Numbered from the stretch's first letter, positions 17,774-30,257 are shown. The stretch: 64,000 bases of DNA from UBA7803 sp963822255 (GCA_963822255.1 CAWGGV010000003.1:186001-250000), one strand, 5' to 3'. Numbers and translations are program-made. Notes: generated from the letters alone by a model not told the origin.

Positions 17774-19376
17774 CGTGAAGTGTTGATGGCGGCGGCTCTT
17801 TGCCATGTGGGAGCGGCCCTGTGCCATGTGGGAGCGGCCTCCTGGCCGCGATCTTCCTCCGTCCCCCTGAGATCGCGACCGGGAGGTCGCTCCCACAGTC
17901 GCGACCGGGAGGTCGCTCCCACAGGTCGCTCCCACACAGGTCGCTCCTACAGGATCGCGACCGGGAGGTCGCTCCCACACGCGGGTCGGCGTCCTCCAGG
18001 GTCGGCAGCCGGTTGTCGTGGTCCACGCCCTCGACTCGGACGGTGAGCGCGCCGTCGTGCAGGTGCGCGGTGAGCGCGTCCCCCGGGTTCGCCTGGGATA
18101 CCGAGGTGACGGCGTTGCGGCCTTCGCCGCCGGCGGTCACCGTGAGCACGGCGTAGCCCCGGGCCAGGGTCTCGAGAGGGCTCACCGCCTGCAGAGTTCT
18201 GGCGAGGCCGGCCAGGCGCTCGGCCTTGCGGACGATCACCCGCCGCCCCGCTGCCGTCAGCGCGCCGTGAAGCTGGATCAGCCGTTGCTGATGGCGGCGG
18301 ATGGTCCGCGCGGGTCGCAGCAGCAGGAGCCCGCGGCGGAGCGTGTTCAAATGCGCCTGCCGCCGCGTGAGGCTGTGGCGCGTGGCACGCTGCAGCCGCA
18401 GAGCCAGCTCGTCGGTGCGCTGCATCTGCTGCTGCAGCCTGGCGCGGGGGCTCACCAGGCGAGCGCGCAGGTGGCGCAGATGGTGGGTATGGCTGACCAA
18501 GGTGGCGGCGAAGGTCCGTCCGAGACGGCCGCGCAGCACGGCCATGTAGGCGTCGAATTCGGCCCGGTCGGGGGTGATGAGCTCGGCGCCGGCGGATGGC
18601 GTGGGGGCCCGCACGTCGGCGACAAAGTCGGTGATGGTGACGTCGGTCTGGTGGCCGACGGCGGAGACGGTGGGTACCGGGCAGGCGGCCACCGCGCGGG
18701 CCACCGATTCGAGATTGAATGCCCAGAGATCTTCCAGGGAGCCGCCGCCGCGGGTGATGAGCACCACGTCCGGCTCGACCATGGGTGCCCGGGCCAGGGC
18801 GGACATCAGGTCCGCCTCCGCACGGTCCCCTTGAACCGTTACCGGCACCACGATCACCTCGAGGCCGGGAAAGCGCCGGGCAACCACATGCAGAACGTCC
18901 CGGAGCGCCGCTCCCGTGGAGGAAGAAATCACCGCCAGCCGCCGGGGCAGGGCGGGCAGCGCACGCTTCCGCTCAGCGTCGAACAGACCCTCGGCCGCCA
19001 GGCGCGTCTTCAGCGCTTCGAAAGCGGCCCTGAGTGCGCCTTCTCCTGCCGGCTCCAGGTGCTCGGCCACCAGCTGAAAATCGCCCCGGGCCTCGTACAG
19101 GCTGACCCGGCCGCGGATCAGCACCTGGATTCCGTCGCGGGGCGCGAAGCGCACGGCGCGGTTGCGGCCGGCGAACATGCAGCAGCGGAGCTGCGCGCCG
19201 TCGTCCTTGAGGGTGAAATACCAGTGGCCGGACGCAGGGCGGCGGAGGTTGGAAATCTCGCCTTCCACCCACACCAGGCCGAAGCGTTCCTCGATGACGA
19301 GGCGCGCCTGCCGAGCCAGCTCGCTGACGCTGAGAACCGGGCGCGTGGCCGGTGGACCTGACGGCTGAGAGAGCAT
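17760..19376 (-). CDS. xseA: Exodeoxyribonuclease VII large subunit with repeat-derived tail
   Basis: 538 residues against 456 in E. coli. With XseB it degrades single-stranded DNA. The N-terminal OB fold (VSELARQARLVIEERFGLVWVEGEISNL, GHWYFTLKD), the catalytic core (VISSSTGAALRDVL, ITRGGGSLEDLWAFN, SAVGHQTDVTITDFVAD) and the coiled-coil region with RGYAVL are present. After about residue 466 the reading frame enters REP-like repeats (VGATSRSR, WERPPGRD), giving a 72-residue low-complexity basic tail before the TAG at 17760. No other frame offers an early stop. It is convergent with der, overlapping by 14 nt, and divergent from guaB. Confidence 0.93.
   Translation of the reverse strand: MLSQPSGPPATRPVLSVSELARQARLVIEERFGLVWVEGEISNLRRPASGHWYFTLKDDGAQLRCCMFAGRNRAVRFAPRDGIQVLIRGRVSLYEARGDFQLVAEHLEPAGEGALRAAFEALKTRLAAEGLFDAERKRALPALPRRLAVISSSTGAALRDVLHVVARRFPGLEVIVVPVTVQGDRAEADLMSALARAPMVEPDVVLITRGGGSLEDLWAFNLESVARAVAACPVPTVSAVGHQTDVTITDFVADVRAPTPSAGAELITPDRAEFDAYMAVLRGRLGRTFAATLVSHTHHLRHLRARLVSPRARLQQQMQRTDELALRLQRATRHSLTRRQAHLNTLRRGLLLLRPARTIRRHQQRLIQLHGALTAAGRRVIVRKAERLAGLARTLQAVSPLETLARGYAVLTVTAGGEGRNAVTSVSQANPGDALTAHLHDGALTVRVEGVDHDNRLPTLEDADPRVGATSRSRSCRSDLCGSDLWERPPGRDCGSDLPVAISGGRRKIAARRPLPHGTGPLPHGKEPPPSTLHVISS
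17806..17983. repeat. REP-like cluster, locus B (mixed orientation)
   Basis: About 180 bp with at least three full plus-oriented units (GCGACCGGGAGGTCGC then TCCCACA; near 17874, 17900 and 17956), two half units (GGTCGCTCCCACA at ~17924 and GGTCGCTCCTACA at ~17939) and two inverted copies at ~17807 and ~17828 (TGTGGGAGCGGCC). Head-to-head pairs can form longer hairpins, as in BIMEs. The cluster sits after der and is read through by xseA on the other strand. Confidence 0.9.
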
Positions 19377-19384
19377 GGGTCGAG

Positions 19385-19413
19385 TTTACAGGACCCGGGA
19401 GCGCCGGTAGAAT
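19385..19413 (+). promoter_or_regulatory. guaBA promoter
   Basis: TTTACA (19385-19390), a 17-bp spacer and TAGAAT (19408-19413) lie in the 58-bp gap between divergent xseA and guaB. Initiation near 19420 would give a leader of about 15 nt. No PurR-like palindrome was noticed. Confidence 0.7.
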
Positions 19414-19434
19414 CTCGGTTTTGCGGAGTCCTCA

Positions 19435-20904
19435 ATGTTGCGTATCGCCCACGACGCGCTGACGTTCGACGACGTACTACTTCTTCCCGCTTACTCCCAG
19501 GTCCTGCCGTCCGAAGTGTCCCTCGAGACGCGCCTTACCCGGCAGATCACCCTGAACATTCCGCTGATGTCGGCCGCCATGGACACCGTCACCGAGGGCC
19601 GGCTCGCCATCGCCATGGCTCAGGAGGGCGGCATCGGCATCGTTCACAAGAACATGAGCGTGGAGGCTCAGGCCCGGGAAGTCCGGGCGGTGAAGAAGTT
19701 CGAGAGCGGCATCATCCGCGATCCCATCACCATCGAGCCGGACCGAACGGTGGCGGATCTCATCGAGCTCACCCTCGACCACAAGATCTCCGGGGTGCCC
19801 GTGGTGGAAGGCCACGCCCTGGTGGGCATCATCACCAGCCGCGACGTGCGCTTCGAGCGGCGCATGGACGCCAGAATCCGCGAGGTGATGACGCCGAAGG
19901 AAAAGCTGGTCACTGCCAGAGAAGACGCCAGCTTCGACGAGATCACCGACATCCTGCACCGTCACCGCATCGAGAAGGTGCTGCTCGTCAATGACGCTTT
20001 CGAGCTCAAAGGCATGGTCACGGTGAAGGACATCAACAAAGCCAAAGCCTTTCCCAATTCCTGCAAGGACGCCCACGGCTCGCTGCGGGTCGGTGCCGGG
20101 GTGGGCACCGGCGCGGAAACCGAGGAGCGCATCAGCGCGCTGGTGGAGGCCGGGGTGGACGTGCTGGTGGTGGACACCGCCCATGGCCATTCCTCGCGCG
20201 TGCTCGACCGCATCCGCTGGGTGCGCAAGCACTATCCCGAGCTCAGCCTCATCGCCGGCAACGTGGCCACGAAGGAAGGTGCCGAAGCGCTGATCGAGAC
20301 GGGCGTCGACGCCATCAAGGTGGGCATCGGCCCGGGCTCCATCTGCACCACACGGGTGGTCACCGGCATCGGCGTGCCGCAGATCACGGCCATATCGGAA
20401 GCGGTCGCGGTGGCAGACAGGGCGGACGTTCCGGTCATCGCCGACGGCGGCATCCGCTTTTCCGGCGACATCGCCAAGGCCATCGTCGCGGGTGCCAGCG
20501 TGGTGATGGTGGGCGGCCTGCTGGCCGGCACCGACGAGGCGCCGGGCGAGGTGGAGCTCTACCAGGGCCGCACCTACAAGGCCTATCGCGGTATGGGCTC
20601 GCTCGGCGCCATGGGCGAGGTGCACGGCTCCAGCGACCGCTACTTTCAGGAGCCGGATCGCGAAAGCCAGAAACTCGTCCCGGAAGGTATCGAGGGCCGG
20701 GTCCCGTACCGGGGCCCCGTGAGCCCCATCGTGCACCAGCTCATGGGCGGGCTGCGCGCCTCCATGGGCTATACGGGCTCTCCCGACATCGCCACCATGC
20801 GCACCCGCCCCCAGTTCGTCAGGGTCAGCGCCGCCAGCATGGTGGAGAGCCATGTGCACGACGTGACGATCACCAAGGAAGCGCCCAACTACCCGCGCAG
20901 CTGA
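19435..20904 (+). CDS. guaB: Inosine-5'-monophosphate dehydrogenase
   Basis: 489 residues. Oxidises IMP to XMP with NAD+, the first committed step to GMP. The TIM barrel starts LTFDDVLLLPAYSQVLP. Two CBS domains are inserted at about residues 95-205 (DPITIEPDRTVADL, REVMTPKEKLVT). The catalytic loop is VGIGPGSICTTR and the flap YRGMGSLGAM, with EGRVPYRGPV later. guaA follows after 22 nt, the usual guaBA operon. Confidence 0.97.
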   Translation: MLRIAHDALTFDDVLLLPAYSQVLPSEVSLETRLTRQITLNIPLMSAAMDTVTEGRLAIAMAQEGGIGIVHKNMSVEAQAREVRAVKKFESGIIRDPITIEPDRTVADLIELTLDHKISGVPVVEGHALVGIITSRDVRFERRMDARIREVMTPKEKLVTAREDASFDEITDILHRHRIEKVLLVNDAFELKGMVTVKDINKAKAFPNSCKDAHGSLRVGAGVGTGAETEERISALVEAGVDVLVVDTAHGHSSRVLDRIRWVRKHYPELSLIAGNVATKEGAEALIETGVDAIKVGIGPGSICTTRVVTGIGVPQITAISEAVAVADRADVPVIADGGIRFSGDIAKAIVAGASVVMVGGLLAGTDEAPGEVELYQGRTYKAYRGMGSLGAMGEVHGSSDRYFQEPDRESQKLVPEGIEGRVPYRGPVSPIVHQLMGGLRASMGYTGSPDIATMRTRPQFVRVSAASMVESHVHDVTITKEAPNYPRS

Positions 20905-20926
20905 AAGCCGGATTCTCCGACACTCC

Positions 20927-22501
20927 ATGACCAACCACGACATCCACGATCAGAAGATCCTGATCGTCGACTTCGGCTCTCAGTACACGCAGCTCATCGC
21001 CCGACGGGTCCGCGAAGCCGGCGTCTACTGCGAGATCCATCCGTTCGACGTGCCGGAGCCGTTCATTCGTGCGTTCGCCCCGCGGGGCGTGATTCTCTCC
21101 GGCGGCCCGGAGAGCGTGACCGCCGAGCACACGCCACGCGTTCCCGGCGTGGTCTTCGAGCTGGGGGTGCCCGTGCTCGGCATCTGCTACGGGCTGCAGG
21201 CCATGGCGGCCCAGCTCGGCGGCACCGTGGCCGGTTCCGAGAAGCGCGAATTCGGCCACGCGGTGGTGGACGTGGACTCCGACAGCGAATTTCTCGCGCC
21301 GGTGAACGGCGGCGCCGGCGGCAGCCTGGCGGTATGGATGAGCCACGGCGACAAGGTCACCGAGCCGCCCCCGGGGTTTCGCATCGTGGCCAGAACGGGC
21401 TCGGCCCCGGTAGCCGCCATGGAGAACCCGGAGCGGCATCTCTACGGCGTTCAGTTTCATCCCGAGGTCACTCATACCGCTCAGGGCCAGGACATCCTCC
21501 AGCATTTCGCCCGCACCTTGTGCCGCTGCGACGGGCTGTGGACGGCGGCGAATATCGCCGAGGACGCCATCGCCGCGGTGCGCGAGCAGGTCGGCGACGA
21601 GAAGGTGGTGCTGGGGCTGTCGGGCGGCGTGGATTCCAGCGTCGTGGCGGCGCTGCTGTCCCGCGCCATCGGCGATCGGCTCACCTGCGTGTTCGTGGAC
21701 AACGGCCTGCTGAGGAAGAACGAGCGGGCCGAGGTGGAAGCGGCGTTCGCGCCGTCCAACGCTCTGGACCTGAACCTGGTGGTGGTGGACGCCGAGGCCG
21801 AGTTCCTCATGCGCCTGGCCGGCCACGAAGATCCCGAGGAGAAACGTCGGATCATCGGCAGGACGTTCATCGACGTGTTCGACCGCGAAGCGCACCGCAT
21901 CCAGGACGTCGCGTGGCTGGCGCAGGGGACAATCTACCCGGACGTCATCGAGTCCGCCGCCAGCAAGTTCGGCAAGGCGCACGTGATCAAGTCTCACCAC
22001 AACGTAGGCGGCCTGCCGGAGCGCATGCACCTGAAGCTCGTGGAGCCCCTGCGGGAGTTGTTCAAAGACGAGGTGCGGCGCATCGGCGAGCATCTGGGCC
22101 TGCCCCACGATCTGGTCTACCGTCACCCGTTCCCCGGGCCGGGGCTCGGCGTGCGGGTGGTCGGGGAAGTGACCAAGGCTCACGCCGATGTGCTGCGCGA
22201 AGCCGATGCCATTTTCCTGGAGGAGCTTCGCCGTGCCGGCTGGTACGACCGGGTTAGCCAGGCGTTCGCCGTGTTCCTGCCGGTGAAGTCGGTGGGCGTG
22301 GTGGGCGACGCCCGGCGCTACGCGCACGTCATCGCCTTGAGAGCCGTAGAGACCGTGGACTTCATGACCGCGCGCTGGGCGCACCTGCCTTACGAGCTCA
22401 TCGAGCACGTCTCCAGCCGCCTGATGAACGAGATCCAGGATGTCTCCCGGGTCGTCTACGACGTGTCGAGCAAGCCGCCCGCCACCATCGAGTGGGAGTA
22501 G
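20927..22501 (+). CDS. guaA: GMP synthase (glutamine-hydrolysing)
   Basis: 524 residues. Converts XMP to GMP using ATP and glutamine. The class I amidotransferase domain has the nucleophile in GICYGLQ and the His-x-Glu of HPEVTH. The ATP-pyrophosphatase domain has the P-loop LGLSGGVDSSVVAALL. The C-terminal dimerisation domain ends with the canonical PPATIEWE. It is the last intact gene before the frameshift-rich ion-transport island. Confidence 0.97.
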   Translation: MTNHDIHDQKILIVDFGSQYTQLIARRVREAGVYCEIHPFDVPEPFIRAFAPRGVILSGGPESVTAEHTPRVPGVVFELGVPVLGICYGLQAMAAQLGGTVAGSEKREFGHAVVDVDSDSEFLAPVNGGAGGSLAVWMSHGDKVTEPPPGFRIVARTGSAPVAAMENPERHLYGVQFHPEVTHTAQGQDILQHFARTLCRCDGLWTAANIAEDAIAAVREQVGDEKVVLGLSGGVDSSVVAALLSRAIGDRLTCVFVDNGLLRKNERAEVEAAFAPSNALDLNLVVVDAEAEFLMRLAGHEDPEEKRRIIGRTFIDVFDREAHRIQDVAWLAQGTIYPDVIESAASKFGKAHVIKSHHNVGGLPERMHLKLVEPLRELFKDEVRRIGEHLGLPHDLVYRHPFPGPGLGVRVVGEVTKAHADVLREADAIFLEELRRAGWYDRVSQAFAVFLPVKSVGVVGDARRYAHVIALRAVETVDFMTARWAHLPYELIEHVSSRLMNEIQDVSRVVYDVSSKPPATIEWE

Positions 22502-22798
22502 GGTGTTCATCCGGGGCGTATGGGTGAAGCACACCAGCTAGACCCACCAGCCGGTGCTGTCAACCAGCTGATACCCGGTGCAGGCGCGGTACGTCGGGCG
22601 TAGGGTATCGGATGTCGATGGCAGATGTGTCCAGTGCCTCCAGTCGTTCACCGGTCATGCGAATACGGGAAGGACAGTACCAGAGTTCGAACGATCCGAT
22701 ATGCGCGAGCTATCCGTCCGCGTTCCGGATCGTGTACTGGTGTGACCCTCTGCGGGTGAGGACCGTCCGCGTTTGGAAACGGGAGGAGGATACCGATA
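22502..22798 (+). other. Non-coding junction between guaA and the ion-transport island
   Basis: 297 bp with no gene I can support. It ends in a strong ribosome site (GGGAGGAGGA, 22781-22790) serving the GTG at 22799. No repeat, integrase remnant or tRNA marks the junction. A clear -10/-35 pair was not found. Confidence 0.5.
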
Positions 22799-25570
<2,772 letters not shown>

Positions 25571-25574
<4 letters not shown>

Positions 25575-27238
25575 CGGTGTTCCCGGACATGTTCACCGAG
25601 ATGGCCGTGCTGTTGCTGGTGGCTGCGGCCGTGGGGGCCCTGGGTGTTCGTCTGCGCCAGCCCTTGATCGTGGCTTTTATCGCCGTGGGTATCCTGGTCG
25701 GTCCCTCGGTGCTCGGTTGGGTAAGCGCGAACGACCAGATCGACCTGCTGGCGAAGTTCGGCATCACCCTGTTGCTGTTCGTCGTCGGCTTGAAACTGGA
25801 CCTGCATATTATCCGCACCATGGGGCCGGTCGCGCTGGCGACCGGGCTCGGTCAGGTGATATTCACCAGCGTCGTCGGCTACCTGATCGGTATCGCATTT
25901 GGCATGGCGCCGGTCACCGCCCTGTACGTGGCGGTCGCGTTAACGTTCTCCAGCACCATCATCATCGTCAAGCTGCTTTCCGACAAGCGCGAGGTGGATA
26001 CGCTGCACGGTCGTATCGCACTGGGTTTTCTGATCGTGCAGGACCTGGTCGTCGTGTTGGTCATGATTGGTCTAAATGCCCTGGGTGCAACCGGTGAAGT
26101 CTCGTTGACGCAGGCGGCATTCGCGGTGCTGGTCAAGGGTGCGGGGTTTCTTCTGTTCGTCGGGCTGGCGATGCGGTACCTGCTGCCGCGGCTGCTCCAC
26201 ATGCTGTCCCGCTCCCAGGAGTTGCTGGTGCTGTTCGGTATCGCCTGGGGGTGGCGTTGGCGGCGCTCGGTGTCGATGCTCGGTTTCAGCAAGGAGGTGG
26301 GCGCCTTTGTCGCCGGTGTGTCACTGGCCTCCACGCCTTACCGGGATGCGCTCGGCGCGCGCCTGACGAGCGTGCGCGATTTCCTGCTGCTGTTTTTCTT
26401 TCTCGACCTGGGGGCGCGACTGGACCTGGGACTGCTGGGTGCCCGATGGTGGAATCGCTGGTGTTCTCGCTGTTCGTCCTGATCGGCAATCCCCTCATCG
26501 TCATGGTCATCATGGGTGTATTGGGTTATCGCAGCCGGACCGGGTTCCTGGCGGGCCTCACGGTGGCGCAGATCAGTGAGTTCTCGCTGATCCTGGGGGC
26601 GCTGGGCGTGAGCCTCGGCCATATCAGCGCCGAGACTATGGGCCTGATAACCCTGGTTGGGCTCATCACTATCAGTGCATCGACTTATATGATCATTTAT
26701 TCGCATCCGTTGTATGAGCGTCTGGCGCCCTGGCTTAAGATCTTCGAACGCCGCCAGCCTCATCGGGAGGCTGTGCAGGCTAGCGTGCCGGATGATGCCG
26801 TGCCGCATGGTTATTCTGTTCGGGCTGGGGCGATACGGCAGCGGCATCGCCAGGGCTTTGCGTGAGAGGGGCTGGCGAGTGTTGGGCGTCGATTTCAACC
26901 CGGACCTGGTTCGCGCGGTGACGTCATGGGGCAGCCGGTCATTTTCGGGGATGCCGAGGATCCCGAGTTCATCGCGACCCTGCCGCTTGGCCGGGCGCAG
27001 TGGGTAGTGAGCACCGCGCGTGAAGGCCACGTCAATCGATCGCTTATCCACGCGCTGCGTAGTCTGGGTTACAACGGTCGAATCGCTATTGCGGCGCAAG
27101 CGACCGGATGAGGTGGCCAGACTGGAACAGGCGGGTGCCGATCTGATTCTGATGCCCTATTCGGATGCCGCCCGCGAGGCGGCTGATCGCATCATCGGGC
27201 TGGACTTACCGAGGCAACCGGTACAGGCGGATCAATGA
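25571..27238 (+). pseudogene. CPA2 (KefB-type) monovalent cation/H+ antiporter with TrkA-N domain, frameshifted
   Basis: Translation from the ATG at 25571 (overlapping the ATPase stop) gives an Na+/H+-exchanger-type membrane domain of about 12 helices: GVRLRQPLIVAFIAVGILVGPSVLGW, FGITLLLFVVGLKLDL, ALTFSSTIIIVKLLSDKRE, FSKEVGAFVAGVSLA. It continues after frame changes near 26250, 26450, 26790, 26925 and 27100 into a Rossmann TrkA-N/RCK-like domain (MVILFGLGRYGSGIARALRERGWRVLGVDFNP). The complete protein would be about 550 residues. It probably exchanges K+ or Na+ for protons and is gated by nucleotide binding; direction and ion are inference. Confidence 0.82.
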
Positions 27239-27249
27239 TGCTGTGAGCG

Positions 27250-27761
27250 ATGCATGAAGCAAGCGCATCAAGAATTGACTGGTCGACGGTTGCATCGCGG
27301 GCGCTGCTGTTTTCACTCATGTGGTGGGCGCTAACCGACGGTAATGTGCAGTCTGGTGGATCGGCGTGCCAGCCGTGTCATTCGCGGTGATCGCCAGCGT
27401 GGCGCTCGTGCCGCCGGTAGCCATGGTCTGGCAGGAGTTGCTCATGATTTGCACCATTTTTTCTTTGGCATTCGTTGAAGGGGGGTGCGGATGTGGCCCG
27501 GCGGGCATTTCATCCGCGCATGCCTATCGCCCCGGAACTCATCGACTATCCGCTTCGACTGCCCCCGGGCCTGCCGAAGGTGATCCTGGCCAATACGTGA
27601 GCCTGTTGCCGGGGACACTGAGCGCCGAGCTCGAAGGGCAAGTATTGAAGGTTCATGTGCTGGATGGTCGGGGCGATTTTTTGCCTGAACTGAAGGCGCT
27701 GGAACAGCGGGTGGCGCGGATGTGGGGCGCGTCGCTGACGACTTCCCACGGAGGTGAATGA
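27250..27761 (+). pseudogene. mrpE: Mrp antiporter subunit E (MrpE/MnhE), frameshifted
   Basis: Starts ATG 27250 (MHEASASRIDWSTVASRALLFSLMWWALTDGN) and continues in other frames as IGVPAVSFAVIASVALVPP, then GGADVARRAFHPRMPIAPELIDYPLRLPPG, then VSLLPGTLSAELEGQVLKVHVLD. The last pieces are the hallmark of MrpE (MNHE family). Frame changes lie near 27352, 27435 and 27595. MrpE is a small membrane subunit of the multi-gene Na+/H+ antiporter. The universal stress gene follows at once. Confidence 0.8.
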
Positions 27762-27762
27762 G

Positions 27763-28752
27763 ATGCAGCGATTCAACAACATTCTTTGTGTGATCGAGCA
27801 TGGGGAGGCAGGCAAGCCGGCCCTGGAGCGGGCGGTCGCGCTGGCCGGAGAACAACCAGGCGAGCTTGAGGTCGTCTGATGTGATCCCCGGGTGACCGGC
27901 CAGCATCGGCATGCCGGATGGCGGTCCGATCTCCCGCGACTCCAGTCGGCACATGGTGAGCGAGCATGAAGCGCGGATCATGTCTCTCGCTTGAGCCCTA
28001 CCGTCAACGACTCGATATCCAGCACAAAGTATTGACTGGGCATATCTTTTCTCGAGGTGATCCGCGAGGTATTGCGCAACGGGCATGATCTGGTGATCAA
28101 ATGTCCCGAATCGCCGGAGTGGCTGGACCGTTTTCTCGCCGGCTGACGATATGCACCTGCTGCGCAAGTGTCCCTGTCCGGTCTGGCTGGTCAAGCCGCG
28201 AGACAGGGGAATCCTACCAGCGCATCCTGGCGGCGGTCGATGTGGACGACGGCTACCCGCCTGCGGAACTGAAGACCCGCCAGGCCTTGAATGGCCTGGT
28301 CATGGAAATGGCCGGTGCGTTGGCCGTATCGGAGTTTGCCGAGCTGCACGTCGTGCATGCCTGGGAGGCGATCGGCGAGAGCGCCATGCGTCACGGGGCA
28401 TTCATGAGCCAGCCAGAAGACGAGGTCAACGCCTATGTCGAACAGGTGCGGCGGCATCATGCACAGCTGTCTGGATAGGCTGATGCGTGAGACGGGCGCG
28501 AAGCTGGGATCGGATGCCATGGATTACTTGAAACCCCAGCTACACCTGCTGAAGGGATCGGCTCGCAAGGAAATTCCGGCACTGGCCAAGCGGCTGCAAG
28601 TCGATTGCATCGTCATGGGTACGGTGGCGCGCACCGGCATCCGCGGTTTCATCATGGGCAACACCGCCGAGACGATCCTCGAGCAGATCGACTGTTCGGT
28701 GCTGGCGATCAAGCCGCCCGGCTTCGTGACACCGGTCGCGTTGGAGGATTGA
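27763..28752 (+). pseudogene. Tandem universal stress protein (UspE-like), frameshifted
   Basis: Reassembled, the product is about 325 residues with two Usp domains. The first starts MQRFNNILCVIEHGEAGKPALERAVALA. The second starts near SYQRILAAVDVDDGYPP and ends with the nucleotide-binding pattern VDCIVMGTVARTGIRGFIMGNTAETILEQIDCSVLAIKPPGF. Frames change several times between 27850 and 28215 and again near 28475. Usp proteins bind ATP and modulate stress responses. Its place inside an Mrp operon, between subunits E and F, suggests it senses or tunes the ion-transport response (inference). Confidence 0.8.
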
Positions 28753-28758
28753 TCGCGC

Positions 28759-29022
28759 ATGCAGTCACTTTACTGAGCACTGGCTTTATTCCTTGTGTTG
28801 AACCTCGGCGCCGGCATGTGGCGGGTATTGCGCGGTCCGACCGCCGCCGATCGCATGCTGGCCGCGCAGTTGTTCGGCACCACCGCGGTGGCGATACTGT
28901 TGTTGCTGGCCGAGGCGGCGGGCAGCGCGGCGCTGCGCGACGTGGCGCTGGTGTTCGCCCTGCTGGCGGCGGTAACGGCAGTGGCGTTCGTGCGCCGCGC
29001 GTGGACCGGACCGGGAGGATGA
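28759..29022 (+). CDS. mrpF: Mrp antiporter subunit F, in-frame TGA near the start
   Basis: The MrpF core reads VLNLGAGMWRVLRGPTAADRMLAAQLFGTTAVAILLLL and ends RRAWTGPGG, matching the ~90-residue three-helix subunit. From the ATG at 28759 the sixth codon is TGA (28774-28776) in the same frame as the core. TGG there would restore the reading. A GTG at 28795 could also start translation but would remove part of the first helix. The subunit is implicated in solute or ion handling within the complex. Confidence 0.75.
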
Positions 29023-29024
29023 GA

Positions 29025-29325
29025 ATGGCACTCGAGTGAGTACCTTTCCGCCGCGCTGCTGATCATGGGTGGGCTGTTCTTTCTGGCCGGCACGTTCGGT
29101 CTGCTGCGCTTCCCCGATGTCTATACCCGCCTGCATGCCCTGACCAAGGCCGACAACGTGGGCCTGGGTCTGACGGTGGCCGGACTGGCCTTGCAGGCGG
29201 AATCCTGGGCAGTGGCGGCAAAACTGCTGTTGATCTGGTTGCTGGTGCTGCTTGCCGGGGCGAGCGTGTCGTATGTGATCGCGCAAGGCGCGCTGCAGCG
29301 TGGGATGCGTCCATGGATACGTTGA
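29025..29325 (+). CDS. mrpG: Mrp antiporter subunit G, N-terminal frameshift
   Basis: The ATG at 29025 is followed at once by a frame change. In the next frame the chain is HSSEYLSAALLIMGGLFFLAGTFGLLRFPDVYTRLHALTKADNVG, the diagnostic MrpG (PhaG_MnhG_YufB) signature, with three membrane helices and a C-terminus at MRPWIR. About 99 residues in full. The end overlaps the next gene by 13 nt. Confidence 0.8.
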
Positions 29326-30257
29326 TCGCCGGGGCGATTGATGCCGCACTGACCCTGGCGGTGGTGGGCCTGGCCTGGGGGTTGCTGGCCAGTGCCGACC
29401 TGTTCAAGGCCATTGTCCTGTTCATCGCTTTTGGCCTGGTTATGGCGTTGGCGTGGGTGAGGCTGAATGCGCCGGACATCGCTCTGGCCGAGGCCGCTAT
29501 CGGTGCCGGTCTCACCGGCGCGTTGCTGCTGGCGGCGTATGCGAAACTGCGTGCCAGCTCACCGGACGCGAATGTTGAGCACACCAGCAGCATGTACGGC
29601 CTCCGCTCCGTTCCTGTTTTGGTCTTTAGCCTGCTTCTTGCCACGGCGCTGGGTTACACGGTCTGGACATTGCCAACTGATGCTGCCGGGCTCGGCAAGG
29701 ATGTCGCCGCAAATCTTGACCTAAGCGGCGTCAGCAATCCGGTGACGGCGGTACTGCTCAATTTCCGCGGCTACGACACCCTGCTGGAGGTGATGGTGTT
29801 GTTGCTGGCGCTGCTGGGTGCATGGTCAGTGGGCGTGACAACACGGCAACGCGAGGCTGCTCCCGGACCAGTGCTGGACACCTTGTCACGCCTGCTGGCA
29901 CCCTTATTGATTCTGGTCGCCGCTTATCTGCTCTGGGTTGGCGCCCATGCTCCCGGCGGTGCCTTTCAGGCGGGCGCCGTGCTTGCTGCTGCCGAGGTGT
30001 TGCTGCTGCTGTCGGGCTGGCGGCTACCCGCCGCCTTGGCGGCGTTGCCCTTGCGGCTCGCCCTGGTGGCGGGTCCGGCGACTTTTCTGCTGGTGGCTGT
30101 GATCACCCTGCTCCTGGAAGGCAAGCTGCTGCTGTTGCCCCCGGCGTGGGCTGGACGCTTGATCCTGATCATCGAGACGGCTGCCACGATTTCGATCGGT
30201 GTCACCCTGATCGCGCTGTATCTGGGCGAACCACCCAGCAAGGAGGATAGGCAATGA
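29313..30257 (+). CDS. mrpB: Fused MbhD/DUF4040 - MnhB subunit of Mrp-type antiporter
   Basis: 314 residues and the only long uninterrupted gene of the island. The first ~85 residues match the MbhD/DUF4040 domain (ADLFKAIVLFIAFGLVMALAWVRLNAPDIALAEAAIGAGLTGALLL), which in classical Mrp systems is the C-terminal part of MrpA. The remainder is an MnhB domain (NPVTAVLLNFRGYDTLLEVMVLLLALLGAW, LWVGAHAPGGAFQAGAVLAAAEVLLLLSG). About nine membrane helices. This gene split indicates the lineage in which MrpA is replaced by separate D-type subunits plus this fusion. Confidence 0.85.
   Translation: MDTLIAGAIDAALTLAVVGLAWGLLASADLFKAIVLFIAFGLVMALAWVRLNAPDIALAEAAIGAGLTGALLLAAYAKLRASSPDANVEHTSSMYGLRSVPVLVFSLLLATALGYTVWTLPTDAAGLGKDVAANLDLSGVSNPVTAVLLNFRGYDTLLEVMVLLLALLGAWSVGVTTRQREAAPGPVLDTLSRLLAPLLILVAAYLLWVGAHAPGGAFQAGAVLAAAEVLLLLSGWRLPAALAALPLRLALVAGPATFLLVAVITLLLEGKLLLLPPAWAGRLILIIETAATISIGVTLIALYLGEPPSKEDRQ

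Noticed and set aside
22502..22798. Attachment site or tRNA remnant at the island's left edge
   Set aside because: No tRNA-like sequence, integrase or direct repeat with the right edge near 33530 could be found by eye.
28774..28776. Selenocysteine codon in mrpF
   Set aside because: MrpF is not a selenoprotein family, no following hairpin stands out, and the region is full of sequence errors.
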